Source: Alkalinema pantanalense (GTDB taxonomy: Bacteria > Cyanobacteriota > Cyanobacteriia > Leptolyngbyales > Leptolyngbyaceae). Taken from it: a stretch of 64,000 bases of DNA. Within the stretch, counting starts at the first letter, position 1. Every line of letters starts with the position of its first letter. Both the position numbers and the translations under genes were made by a program. Below the pieces are notes generated by a model. The model did not search any database. It was not told the origin of the DNA and saw nothing but the letters and a program-made list of their open reading frames with translations. The stretch spans positions 1 through 64,000 of the forward strand of contig NZ_JBLZFX010000009.1 of assembly GCF_050753345.1 (NCBI RefSeq). The letters run 5' to 3'. Below, piece by piece: positions 45,187 through 53,106 of this stretch.

Positions 45187-45864
45187 TTCTTCTCCATTAC
45201 CTTTCATGCCATATCGATCGCTGCATAAGCAGGAAAATCTGTCTCTCATCCGCTGATTAACTGCTTCCGGTTACTGCTGAAAGATTCACTAGGTTCAATC
45301 TTACCCAAGCTTATGCAATTGAGTGGAAGGAGACAATTTACGCTCTGGCAATCATCCTTAGCAGTCATTGGGCCAGTCCTCAGGGGTGTGGGATTAAGCT
45401 ATGACCTAGATGTTCAGGGAAAAAGTTTCAAAGATCTTGCCCACGAGGTAAACACTTATTTTTCTCAATTCTACTGCTCTATTTCTCAATCTTAATGCCG
45501 CATAATTGCAACATCCACTCTGACTCTCCCATGAATCTCATTGTTTATTCTATGCCCTCTTTTACTAACTCTATTCTGTGTACATAGTGTGTACATAGAT
45601 CGTGTGACTATAGATTAGTCATTTACATCGGCAGAGATTGTCTGTGCATGATTGCTGAATGGTTGCACGATCGTGGCTTAACAAGTCTATGGCGTCTGTG
45701 AAGCAGTGGCATCAATGGAGATAGATTTTTCCTGAACACAACTTGAGCCACGAAGAGGTAAACGTATTGGGCCAGAGAAGATATTTTCTTTGTAATGCGT
45801 GCCTAATCTTTTCTGTATCTACCTTCCATACGCAATTTATTACATGTGAAGGATTCTTATACCA
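45187..45864. other. Gene-free stretch with an exact 11-bp tandem repeat
   Basis: TGTGTACATAG is repeated exactly at 45577-45587 and 45588-45598. A 60-residue plus-strand frame at 45313-45495 is preceded by no ribosome binding site and has no protein character. The 3' half should hold the promoter of the broken secreted-protein gene. Confidence 0.55.
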
Positions 45865-46789
45865 ATGCGGAAATTCACTCAGTTTCTGGCTATTTCCAAG
45901 AGTTATATCGCCTGTTCTCTAGGCGCAGTGAATCGAGCCAACGCCGTTACGTTCACGGAACCTGCTGATATGGATGCTGGAAATACCCTGACTACAGCCG
46001 CTACCATTGCAGGCACTACGGGAACCAGTAGCGTGATTAACGGCCATATTGACACTAGTCAGTATCCTGACCTGTTTAAATTTGTCATTGATGTGGCTGG
46101 GATGACGACTTTTGACGCCAATCCTACCCAAGATTCTGGTTTGAATATCAATCTGTTTTTGTTCAATGCAATGGGCAATCCCATGTCTCCCTTTGCAGAA
46201 CCAACGGATTCTAATTCGATGGCATTTATGTTAGATCTGGCCGCAGGAACCTATTTCCTGGGGATTGGGAGTGATGACTTGGATGCCTTCGATCGCAACA
46301 ATCACCAAATTGCAGGCAACGATACCCCCACGATCGATCCTCAAGGTGTACTCGATCATTGGACGCCTGGATTTAAGGAATCCGAAGGCAAGTATACGAT
46401 CGCCTTGACTACTATACCCAAGGCCACCGATCCCACGACTCCTACCGATCCTAAAGATCTCACTGATCCTTCCCACTGATCCTAAAGATCCCAAACATTA
46501 TCGCCATTAGCGGCATTGGAGACGCTGGCATCATCAGCGATATTTTGAGAAAGGCCGTATCCTCAAGGGCCCTGGTGCACCCCTGATTCCTGGGCCTAAA
46601 CTGATCAAAGAGACTCTGGCTGTCAATATTGCTGCTATTCAGAGTGATACCGTGAATCCTGCGATCGTAGGTACACCAGTCCCAACTCCGACGCTGCTAC
46701 CTGGTCTGCTGATTTTAGGAACCAGCCTGTTTCGCAGGAAAAAAGAGTCTGTGGTGTCCCCTGGAGAGGATTGGCAAGGTTTAGCCTGA
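45865..46789 (+). pseudogene. Secreted protein with C-terminal PEP-CTERM-like sorting signal, frameshifted
   Basis: The first frame (45865-46479) gives a signal peptide, a pre-peptidase C-terminal-like (DVUA0089-type) beta domain with YPDLFKFVID and AGTYFLGIGSDDLD, and a TDP-rich tail, then stops. A second frame, one base out of register, carries on to 46789 and ends TPVPTPTLLPGLLILGTSLF then RRKKE, the PTP...hydrophobic...RRKK order of PEP/PTP-CTERM sorting signals. One extra T at 46466-46470 (GATCCTTCCCACT) explains the shift, since removing it restores the repeated PTDPKD wording. A TAG at 46508-46510 is a second lesion. The anchor is therefore cut off from the protein. Confidence 0.72.
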
Positions 46790-46808
46790 CCTAGTTAGCC
46801 TGACCTAG
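46781..46808. repeat. Exact 14-bp tandem duplication
   Basis: TTAGCCTGACCTAG at 46781-46794 and 46795-46808. The first copy contains the TGA that ends the second frame of the broken sorting-signal gene. Confidence 0.95.
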
Positions 46809-46876
46809 GGGGAGGTTGATCTCAGGAGGATAGGCCCATCTCAGAGATATACCAGACTTAAAACTTGCTAACTCAC

Positions 46877-46920
46877 AAGGTTTCAGGGAGTTTTGATTAA
46901 GCAAGACTCCCTGAAACCTT
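46877..46920. terminator. Perfect 15-bp stem-loop between tRNA-Ser and the pseudogene
   Basis: AAGGTTTCAGGGAGT (46877-46891) pairs without mismatch with ACTCCCTGAAACCTT (46906-46920) round a 14-base loop. It lies 17 bases past the 3' end of tRNA-Ser and could end transcription from either side. No T-run follows on either strand, so its mode of action is open. Confidence 0.55.
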
Positions 46921-46937
46921 CGATAGAAAATAATCAA

Positions 46938-47024
46938 CGGAGAGAGAGGGATTCGAACCCTCGTTGAACTTACGCCCAAACAGCATTTCCAGTGCTGCGC
47001 CTTCAACCGCTCGGCCATCTCTCC
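46938..47024 (-). tRNA. tRNA-Ser (anticodon GGA)
   Basis: Class II tRNA of 87 bases on the minus strand. Acceptor GGAGAGA/TCTCTCC with discriminator G, anticodon arm CAGCA-CTGGAAA-TGCTG (anticodon GGA), a long variable arm typical of Ser, and T-arm GGTTCGAATCC. CCA is not encoded. Confidence 0.95.
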
Positions 47025-47129
47025 AAATTGTATTGTCAGGCAATTTGCCCCAACAAGATTTCATAGTACCAGAGATTGCCGCATACTGAAAAGGTAAATC
47101 AAAAATTTTTGTTCCCATCCCATTTTTCT

Positions 47130-47498
47130 ATGAGTCGGCTTCATACCGTTCGTATTCATAATCGGCAAAAGGGCACTATCCATGAAATACAGGTGCCCGA
47201 CGATCGCTATATTCTGCACTGTTCTGAAAACCAGGGTGCCGATCTGCCCTTTTCCTGTCGTAACGGAGCCTGTACCGCCTGTGCTGTACGAGTCCTCTCC
47301 GGCACCCTAGAACAACCAGAAGCAATGGGGCTGTCCCTTGACTTGCAACGTCAGGGCTATGCGTTGCTGTGTGTCAGCTATGCTCGCTCTGACTTAGAAG
47401 TGGAAACCCAAGATGAAGATGAGGTTTACGAGTTGCAATTTGGACGCTATTTCGGTAAGGGGCGGGTACGGTTTGGTCTACCCTTAGACGAAGATTAG
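47130..47498 (+). CDS. 2Fe-2S ferredoxin with C-terminal extension (FdC2-like)
   Basis: A 122-residue plant-type ferredoxin. Cluster ligands are in SCRNGACTACAV (C-x4-C-x2-C) with the fourth Cys in YALLCVSYARSD. The protein continues for about 25 residues past the usual end with DEDEVYELQFGRYFGKGRVR, a tail like that of plastid FdC2 and its cyanobacterial relatives, whose redox role differs from photosynthetic Fd1. That assignment is from the tail only. ATG 47130 is the family-like start; a longer frame to 47076 is not supported. Confidence 0.85.
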   Translation: MSRLHTVRIHNRQKGTIHEIQVPDDRYILHCSENQGADLPFSCRNGACTACAVRVLSGTLEQPEAMGLSLDLQRQGYALLCVSYARSDLEVETQDEDEVYELQFGRYFGKGRVRFGLPLDED

Positions 47499-47727
47499 CG
47501 ATCGGTTAGCATCCTTGCAGCCTGTTAAGCGTTGATCTCAATCAGCATGGGTATCACTATTGATGTTGATCATGATGGCAATATCAGATGGCAATAACGC
47601 ATAATTTTGTCTTGCACCCCTCTTGGGGTTCAATCGCTCTGATTGAGTCACGCTTGACTGCGTTACTTCTGATAGCCCCTTCTGATTTTGTTGCTTTCAA
47701 TCCAGTCCTTTTTCAGAACAACTGCCC

Positions 47728-48537
47728 ATGTCCCAACTCGAAGTTTTTCTTGATATTGCCACTGAAGCTGCACTGGCTGCTGGTGCAGAGCTACAAAAGT
47801 ATTGGGGTAACCTGCAAGATATCCAAGAAAAAGGCCGTCCTGGTGATCTCGTAACAGAAGCCGATCGCGCGGCAGAAAAGGCGGTTCTCACCGTTTTGCA
47901 TCGTCATGTTCCGAATCATTCGATTTTGGCGGAAGAGACTGGGCAAGTGGGCACTCTAGATGATGAGTTTCTTTGGGCGATCGATCCCCTGGATGGCACG
48001 ACCAACTATGCCCACCAATATCCCTGCGTGGCAGTTTCCGTCGGGTTAATGATTCAGGGGGTTCCCCAAGTGGGTGTGGTGTATAACCCAATTCACCAAG
48101 AACTCTATCGAGCTGCGAAAGGTCAGGGTGCAACACTGAACCGTCGATCGATCCAGGTCTCCTCGACCGCAGAACTGAGCAAAAGTCTGCTTGTGACCGG
48201 TTTTGCCTACGATCGCCATCAAACCGCAGACAATAACTATGCGGAATTCTGTCACTTTACCCATAAAACCCAAGGAGTGCGCCGGGATGGTGCAGCAGCA
48301 CTTGATTTGGCCTATGTCGCTGCCGGTCGTTTAGATGGGTTTTGGGAACGGGGGCTGTCCCCGTGGGATATGGTGGCGGGTATCGTTCTTGTGGAAGAAG
48401 CGGGGGGACAGGTAACCGCCTATGATGGTTCCGATTTCCAACTGCGATCGGGGCGAGTTTTGGCGACTAACGGCAAGCTGCATTCCGCCATGGTGGAAGA
48501 ACTCCAGCAAGTCAAGCCATTAGCAGCTTGGGTCTAA
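47728..48537 (+). CDS. Inositol monophosphatase-family phosphatase
   Basis: A 269-residue Mg-dependent, Li-sensitive-type phosphatase. Metal motifs: EADRAAEKAV, ILAEETG, WAIDPLDGTTNYAHQYPCVA (the family signature) and GLSPWDMVAGIVLVEEAGG. It could hydrolyse inositol phosphate, histidinol phosphate or related esters; family members in this group vary, and hisZ lies two genes downstream, so a histidinol-phosphatase role is possible but not shown. ATG 47728 is the start. Confidence 0.9.
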   Translation: MSQLEVFLDIATEAALAAGAELQKYWGNLQDIQEKGRPGDLVTEADRAAEKAVLTVLHRHVPNHSILAEETGQVGTLDDEFLWAIDPLDGTTNYAHQYPCVAVSVGLMIQGVPQVGVVYNPIHQELYRAAKGQGATLNRRSIQVSSTAELSKSLLVTGFAYDRHQTADNNYAEFCHFTHKTQGVRRDGAAALDLAYVAAGRLDGFWERGLSPWDMVAGIVLVEEAGGQVTAYDGSDFQLRSGRVLATNGKLHSAMVEELQQVKPLAAWV

Positions 48538-48656
48538 CCCTGAGACTCTCAACCCTTGGACGGATGGGCTAGCCCAGGATTTTGGATCGCGTTCCCCCAT
48601 CCATTCGCTGACTACACTACACTAAACAAAATGACATCCTAGGCAGGTTGAGAAGC

Positions 48657-49670
48657 ATGGTGTTTCAAATTCAACGGGGGCTGTTCCTAGCGGATTTTGC
48701 CGATCACTACGCTACTTTAGGGCTGCCCATTACTGCAGATCCTAAGGAAATTCGCAAGAACTATCTCAAAATTGCGCGACGCTTACATCCAGATAGTGCA
48801 GCCTCCGCCAGTGATACGGATAAACAATTGGCAGAACAGTTGCTCTCCAAACTTGTGAATCCTGCTTGGGAACAACTATCTCAGGATAAAAATAGAACGG
48901 AATATGTTTTGCTGCTGAAGCTGAAAGGAAAAGCGGCGGCTCGACAGACGATCGATCCAACGAGTTTAAGTGCGATGGCGCAGGAACTGATGACGGCAAG
49001 TAACCTGGATCATGCCTACCGAACTGCAGTGCAGGAATTATCTAGCCGTCAGTATGAGCAGATGGATCAGGCGATCGACCTCACTGGACAGATTAGTGAA
49101 GTCAATCTCGTCTATTTGATGCGGAGTGAAGGAGAGGGGTTAAAAATAGGCCGTCCCCAGAGTGCGGCGGAATCTTCAGCGAGAACCTCATCATCATCAA
49201 CGAATGCGGCTACATCAGCGCCCCCAGCCTCCGGAGACAGAACTAAAACACCCTTTGCCCATATTCCCCGGCAATCCTTGGCAGAGCCCTACTACAATCG
49301 GGCAGAAGTGGCCTTTAGAAGGCAGAACTATGCCCAGGCTGTTTTGGAGCTACGGGACGCCCTCAAGATTGAGCCGAAAAATAGTCGGTTTCACAGTTTG
49401 ATGGGGATGGTCTATTTGGAACAAAAACAAGCTACGATGGCTCGCATTAGCTTTGATAAGGCGCTGGAATTTAACCCAGAGGATGAAATGGCTCTGCTGG
49501 GGAAACAACGTCTTCAGCAAATGACTGCAAAAACGACCCCTACCAATGGTGCAGCCGGAAAGTCTGCGGCGGACAAGCCCACCCCTGGGAAATCGGGGGG
49601 TAAGGCAAATGACAAATCCGATGGAAAATCCGGCGGATTATTTGGAGGGCTATTTGGGAAGAAGAAGTAA
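48657..49670 (+). CDS. J-domain and TPR co-chaperone-like protein
   Basis: A 337-residue protein. Residues 15-90 form a J domain (HYATLGLPITADPKEIRKNY, LKIARRLHPDS with the HPD needed to stimulate DnaK). A Ser/Thr/Ala-rich linker (about 165-205) leads to TPR units from EPYYNRAEVAFRRQNYAQAV to LEFNPEDEMALLGKQRLQ. The tail is Lys/Gly/Ser-rich and ends GGLFGGLFGKKK. The ATG at 48657 is preferred over the TTG at 48648. Its stop overlaps the start of hisZ (TAATG), so the two are translationally coupled. Confidence 0.87.
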   Translation: MVFQIQRGLFLADFADHYATLGLPITADPKEIRKNYLKIARRLHPDSAASASDTDKQLAEQLLSKLVNPAWEQLSQDKNRTEYVLLLKLKGKAAARQTIDPTSLSAMAQELMTASNLDHAYRTAVQELSSRQYEQMDQAIDLTGQISEVNLVYLMRSEGEGLKIGRPQSAAESSARTSSSSTNAATSAPPASGDRTKTPFAHIPRQSLAEPYYNRAEVAFRRQNYAQAVLELRDALKIEPKNSRFHSLMGMVYLEQKQATMARISFDKALEFNPEDEMALLGKQRLQQMTAKTTPTNGAAGKSAADKPTPGKSGGKANDKSDGKSGGLFGGLFGKKK

Positions 49671-50920
49671 TGGTTTATCAGCCGCCAAGTGGGGCGAGGG
49701 ATTTACTGCCCCTGGATGTTGCGCAAAAGCGTTGGATTGAACATCGAATTCAACAAGTTTTGCATCGCTGGGGGTACCACCGAATTATCACATCCACCCT
49801 AGAGCGTTTGGATACTTTGATGGCAGGTGGGGCGATCGCTCAACGCCAAATCTTGCAGATCCAAACAGCAGATGATGAGGCTCTAGGTCTCCGTCCGGAA
49901 TTAACGGCGTCGATCGCACGGACGGCAGTGACTCGGTTAGCGGCGGGTAATCAACCCCAACGGCTTTACTACAATGCCAATGTCTTTCGGCGACCGGAAG
50001 AAGGGAGTTACAGTGGCCAGCAGGAGTTTTATCAAGCGGGCGTGGAATTACTGGGTGGTGGCGGACTCTTAGCCGATGCGGAAATTTTGCTGCTGCTGCT
50101 GGATAGCCTGCAAAATGTGGGGCTAGGATCCCACTGGCAGCTAGTGTTGGGCGAAGCGGGGCTAACCCGATCGCTCCTCCTAGCCTTTCCGGAAGCGATT
50201 CGATCGAAAATCCGACGGGCGATCGCCCACCTCGATCGCATTGCCCTAGAACAGATGCCCTTGTCTGATGATTTGCGGGAGCGGGCTTTGTTTCTCCTAG
50301 AATTGCGGGGCAAGCCAGCGGACGTGATTCAAAAGGTGAGCCGTCTCCCGTTGGATGAAACCCAATGGGCTGCCGTTAACCATCTCAAGTCTCTGATTGA
50401 GCTCCTGCAAACGACGATTCAGATGCACACAGATAGCGATTCTGCCACCATTCCGATCGTGCTGGACTTGAGTTTGATCCGCACCTTTGACTACTACACC
50501 GGAATTGTGTTTGAAGTCATCAGTGCTGGCCCAGCAGGGCAATTTATTCTGGGTCAAGGGGGTCGCTATGACGAATTGCTTGGGGTGTACCATCCCCAGG
50601 GAGAATCGCTGCCAGGGATTGGCTTCTCGTTGGAACTAGAGCGTCTCCATCAAGCCCTCTTGCCCACGGGACAGTTACCCAACACCACGCCCAGTAGCGA
50701 TTGGCTGGTGGTGTCTGGGCAGGAAAGCACCCATGCGATCGCCTTTGCTCATAGCCAGAAATTGCGGCAGTCCCAGGAGATACTGCGCGTGGAAGTAGAC
50801 TTGGGGGGACGATCGAAAGAGGGGATCCGCACCTATGCCCAAGGGCGGGGCATTGCCAATATTGCTTGGATTGAAGCCGATGGTTCGATCGTGGAAGAAA
50901 CGCTGGCACCTGTGCTGTAA
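49670..50920 (+). CDS. hisZ: ATP phosphoribosyltransferase regulatory subunit HisZ
   Basis: A 416-residue HisRS paralogue that activates the short form of HisG in the first step of histidine synthesis. The catalytic-core remnants YQPPSGARDLLPLDVAQKRW, LGLRPELTASIARTA, PQRLYYNANVFRRPEEGSYS and FDYYTGIVFEV are typical, and the C-terminal anticodon-binding domain is missing, as expected of HisZ. The ATG at 49670 shares its first base with the TAA of the J-domain gene. Confidence 0.93.
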   Translation: MVYQPPSGARDLLPLDVAQKRWIEHRIQQVLHRWGYHRIITSTLERLDTLMAGGAIAQRQILQIQTADDEALGLRPELTASIARTAVTRLAAGNQPQRLYYNANVFRRPEEGSYSGQQEFYQAGVELLGGGGLLADAEILLLLLDSLQNVGLGSHWQLVLGEAGLTRSLLLAFPEAIRSKIRRAIAHLDRIALEQMPLSDDLRERALFLLELRGKPADVIQKVSRLPLDETQWAAVNHLKSLIELLQTTIQMHTDSDSATIPIVLDLSLIRTFDYYTGIVFEVISAGPAGQFILGQGGRYDELLGVYHPQGESLPGIGFSLELERLHQALLPTGQLPNTTPSSDWLVVSGQESTHAIAFAHSQKLRQSQEILRVEVDLGGRSKEGIRTYAQGRGIANIAWIEADGSIVEETLAPVL

Positions 50921-51068
50921 TTGCACACACGCTTGCAACTAGTGGAATGATTGCCCTGCGATCGAGGGTGGGTATCCAACTTTGTCTTGGGCCAACACTT
51001 GTCCTAAGGGAAAACCCTCGTTAACCTAGATTTCTGTATCCTTAAATCCTGTTAGAAGAGAGAACACC

Positions 51069-51302
51069 GTGGCCCATTCGATCGTGAGCGATGTCTGTGA
51101 AGGCGTTGCAGATTGTGTTTCCGCTTGTCCTGTCGCCTGTATCCATCCCGGCGAATCCCCGAGCAAAAATTTAAAGGGAACCGATTGGTATTGGATTGAT
51201 TTTTCAACCTGTATTGATTGTGGGATCTGTTTGCAGGTGTGCCCGGTGGAAGGCGCGATCGTGCCAGAAGAGCGCCCCGATCTGCAACTCCACAAAGCCT
51301 AG
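51069..51302 (+). CDS. Bacterial-type 4Fe-4S ferredoxin
   Basis: A 77-residue small ferredoxin. The second cluster motif CIDCGICLQVCPVEGAI is canonical CxxCxxCxxxCP. The first, VCEGVADCVSACPVACIHPG, has the wider Cys spacing of the 7Fe/8Fe group. The central insertion ESPSKNLKGTDWYWIDFSTC separates the two. It carries low-potential electrons; partners unknown. GTG at 51069 is the start, following GTTAGAAGAGAGAACACC. Confidence 0.92.
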   Translation: MAHSIVSDVCEGVADCVSACPVACIHPGESPSKNLKGTDWYWIDFSTCIDCGICLQVCPVEGAIVPEERPDLQLHKA

Positions 51303-51446
51303 GCTATCTTGCCTCGACCACCCAAACTCCTTGGATCGGAATTCCCCATCTCACGGTACAGTTTGGGTGGTTCAATGTTCTGAACAGTTGTTTGGCCTTC
51401 ATCCACAGCCCATTACGATCTGACCTATTCCATCCCCTAAAGACCC

Positions 51447-52172
51447 ATGGCCGATCCCATTCTGGTTGTTGAAAATGTCCACGCAGGTTATATCAAAGAT
51501 TTAGATATTCTCCAAGGCGTGAATATGGTGGTTCAGCCTGGGGAGTTGGTGACGATCATCGGGCCGAATGGAGCGGGTAAGTCAACGCTGGCTAAAACTA
51601 TTTTTGGTTTGCTAACACCCCACAAGGGCCAGATTATTTTTAAGGGTGAAGCGATCGCAGGGTTAAAGCCGGATCAAATTGTGCCGAAGGGCATGGGCTA
51701 TGTGCCGCAGATTTCCAATGTCTTTCGCTCGTTGACCGTGGAAGAGAATTTAGAAATGGGAGCCTATGTGCGCAATGTGGCGCTGGACCCATTGAAGCGG
51801 GAAATGTACGATCGTTTTCCGAAGTTGGGCGAACGGCGGAAACAACGGGCGGGTACGCTGTCCGGTGGAGAACGGCAACAACTGGCGATGGCAAAAGCGT
51901 TAATGTTGCGTCCCAGTTTGCTTCTGCTGGATGAACCATCGGCGGCGCTATCCCCGCTGATGGTGGCTTCGGTGTTTGAGCAAATCCAAGAGATTCAACG
52001 ATCGGGGACTGCGATTTTGTTAGTGGAACAAAATGCTAAGCAAGCGCTGAAAATGTCCGATCGGGGCTACGTCCTAGAATCGGGGCGCGATCGCTTTGAG
52101 GGACGGGGTATTGACCTATTGAATGATCCTAAGGTAGGCGAACTGTACTTAGGGGTGGGCCAAGCGCACTAG
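51447..52172 (+). CDS. LivF-type branched-chain amino-acid ABC transporter ATPase
   Basis: A 241-residue ATPase. Walker A GPNGAGKSTLAKTI, signature LSGGERQQLAMAKALM, Walker B LLLLDEPSAALSP and the H-loop region replaced by ILLVEQNAKQAL, all as in LivF/UrtE/NatE. It needs a second ATPase, two permeases and a binding protein, none of which lies next to it; scattered gene order is known for the neutral amino-acid (Nat) system of cyanobacteria, so it may be natE. That identity is an inference. Confidence 0.9.
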   Translation: MADPILVVENVHAGYIKDLDILQGVNMVVQPGELVTIIGPNGAGKSTLAKTIFGLLTPHKGQIIFKGEAIAGLKPDQIVPKGMGYVPQISNVFRSLTVEENLEMGAYVRNVALDPLKREMYDRFPKLGERRKQRAGTLSGGERQQLAMAKALMLRPSLLLLDEPSAALSPLMVASVFEQIQEIQRSGTAILLVEQNAKQALKMSDRGYVLESGRDRFEGRGIDLLNDPKVGELYLGVGQAH

Positions 52173-52205
52173 TCAAAGAAACCTATTGCGCAAACTAATC
52201 AGAAA

Positions 52206-52361
52206 CTAATGCGAGAAGATTCCAGCGAGTAGCAGGGGCACAGCAATGGCGAGGCTCACAATCAACATCAGTGTGCCTGCATCGACGTTGATTTCCCGAG
52301 GAATGAGTTCCTTCGGTGGAGGATTCTGCTGAGAATTGGGTTTGTTCGGCTTGCTGTTCAT
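52206..52361 (-). CDS. 51-residue single-span membrane protein
   Basis: A short frame below the usual length cut: a Pro/Asn/Lys/Gln-rich cytosolic leader, MNSKPNKPNSQQNPPPKELI, then a charged stretch PREINVDAG and one span LMLIVSLAIAVPLLLAGIFS ending in His. The single-span plan with an Asp-Ala-Gly before it is like many small thylakoid proteins, but I cannot assign a subunit name. ATG at 52361; no clear ribosome binding site. Support is the coding-like composition and complete membrane plan. Confidence 0.6.
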   Translation of the reverse strand: MNSKPNKPNSQQNPPPKELIPREINVDAGTLMLIVSLAIAVPLLLAGIFSH

Positions 52362-52494
52362 CTATTTATGTCAGCACGACGGCCTAGGAGCTTGCGGCTT
52401 CAGTCCAGGGTGTGTGCTGTTCTCTCCTAGTTTCAGGGTAGCTTGCTTACGGGACGGCTCGATCGCTTTGTTGAAGTTCGTAAAACTTAAACCC

Positions 52495-53079
52495 TTAGGC
52501 GTTTCGCTCTAACCAAGCCGTCAACTCCTCGACCTGCGTGAAATCTAACAAAGCTTCGCCTAACGCTTCCAGTTGATCGATCGACAGCCCCTCAACCTGG
52601 GCAATAGCTTCCGGAGAAAGAACACCTACTCGTCGGGTGAGTTGTTTCAAGATCAGCGATCGCTCCCGCTGAAGCCCTTCTTGTTTTCCTCGCTGCTCAC
52701 CCAATCGTTCGCCTTCTCGCAAAATCTCTTGGTACCAGGGTGACTCTTGCAGTACTGCCATATCCCACCTCATGATTTGCTGTACAACTTCACTTCCCAA
52801 CACAAAACTAGCAAAAAATGCCAGCAATGATTCCAACTCAACTAATTGCCCATCCCCACGCAACTGATTCAAGGCTCGCTGGACTACCGGAGTTTGTCCG
52901 CCATTCTTCAATACAGGCACAAAGGGTAAGAGTGCATTTAACGACTGCTCAAACACGATCGCAGCGTCTACTTCCCATAGGTTAATCACCCGGTAATCTT
53001 GCCGCACCTCCAGTCCCATGAAACTGGAAAAAGCCTGCTCCCACTGCGAGAACAGACTTTTTCTAACTGACCTTACTAG
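52495..53079 (-). pseudogene. C-terminal remnant of an Rpn/PD-(D/E)XK (DUF4351-like) nuclease family gene
   Basis: The frame from the ATG at 53019 gives 174 residues: MGLEVRQDYRVINLWEVDAA, a helical middle, the repeat-prone EGERLGEQRGKQEGLQRERS, and a tail (QLTRRVGVLSPEAIAQVEGL) like the DUF4351 region. This matches only the C-terminal part of the Rpn-like proteins. In the same frame coding-like wording extends upstream to 53079 (SLFSQWEQAFSSF) and then meets a TAG, and the N-terminal nuclease domain is not found before ilvB. The gene is thus 5'-truncated. It may still be translated from 53019 but would lack catalytic residues. Confidence 0.7.
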
Positions 53080-53106
53080 CTACTCAGATCCTTCAACGAG
53101 ACTCGA

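Noticed and set aside
45313..45495. 60-residue frame in the gap before the broken secreted gene
   Set aside because: No ribosome binding site at the usual distance, no domain and no conserved-looking pattern.
47588..47854. 88-residue frame overlapping the inositol monophosphatase start
   Set aside because: It overlaps a certain gene in another frame for half its length and has no protein character.
47728..50920. A histidine biosynthesis operon
   Set aside because: Only hisZ is certain; the phosphatase is separated by over 100 bases and no other his gene is present.
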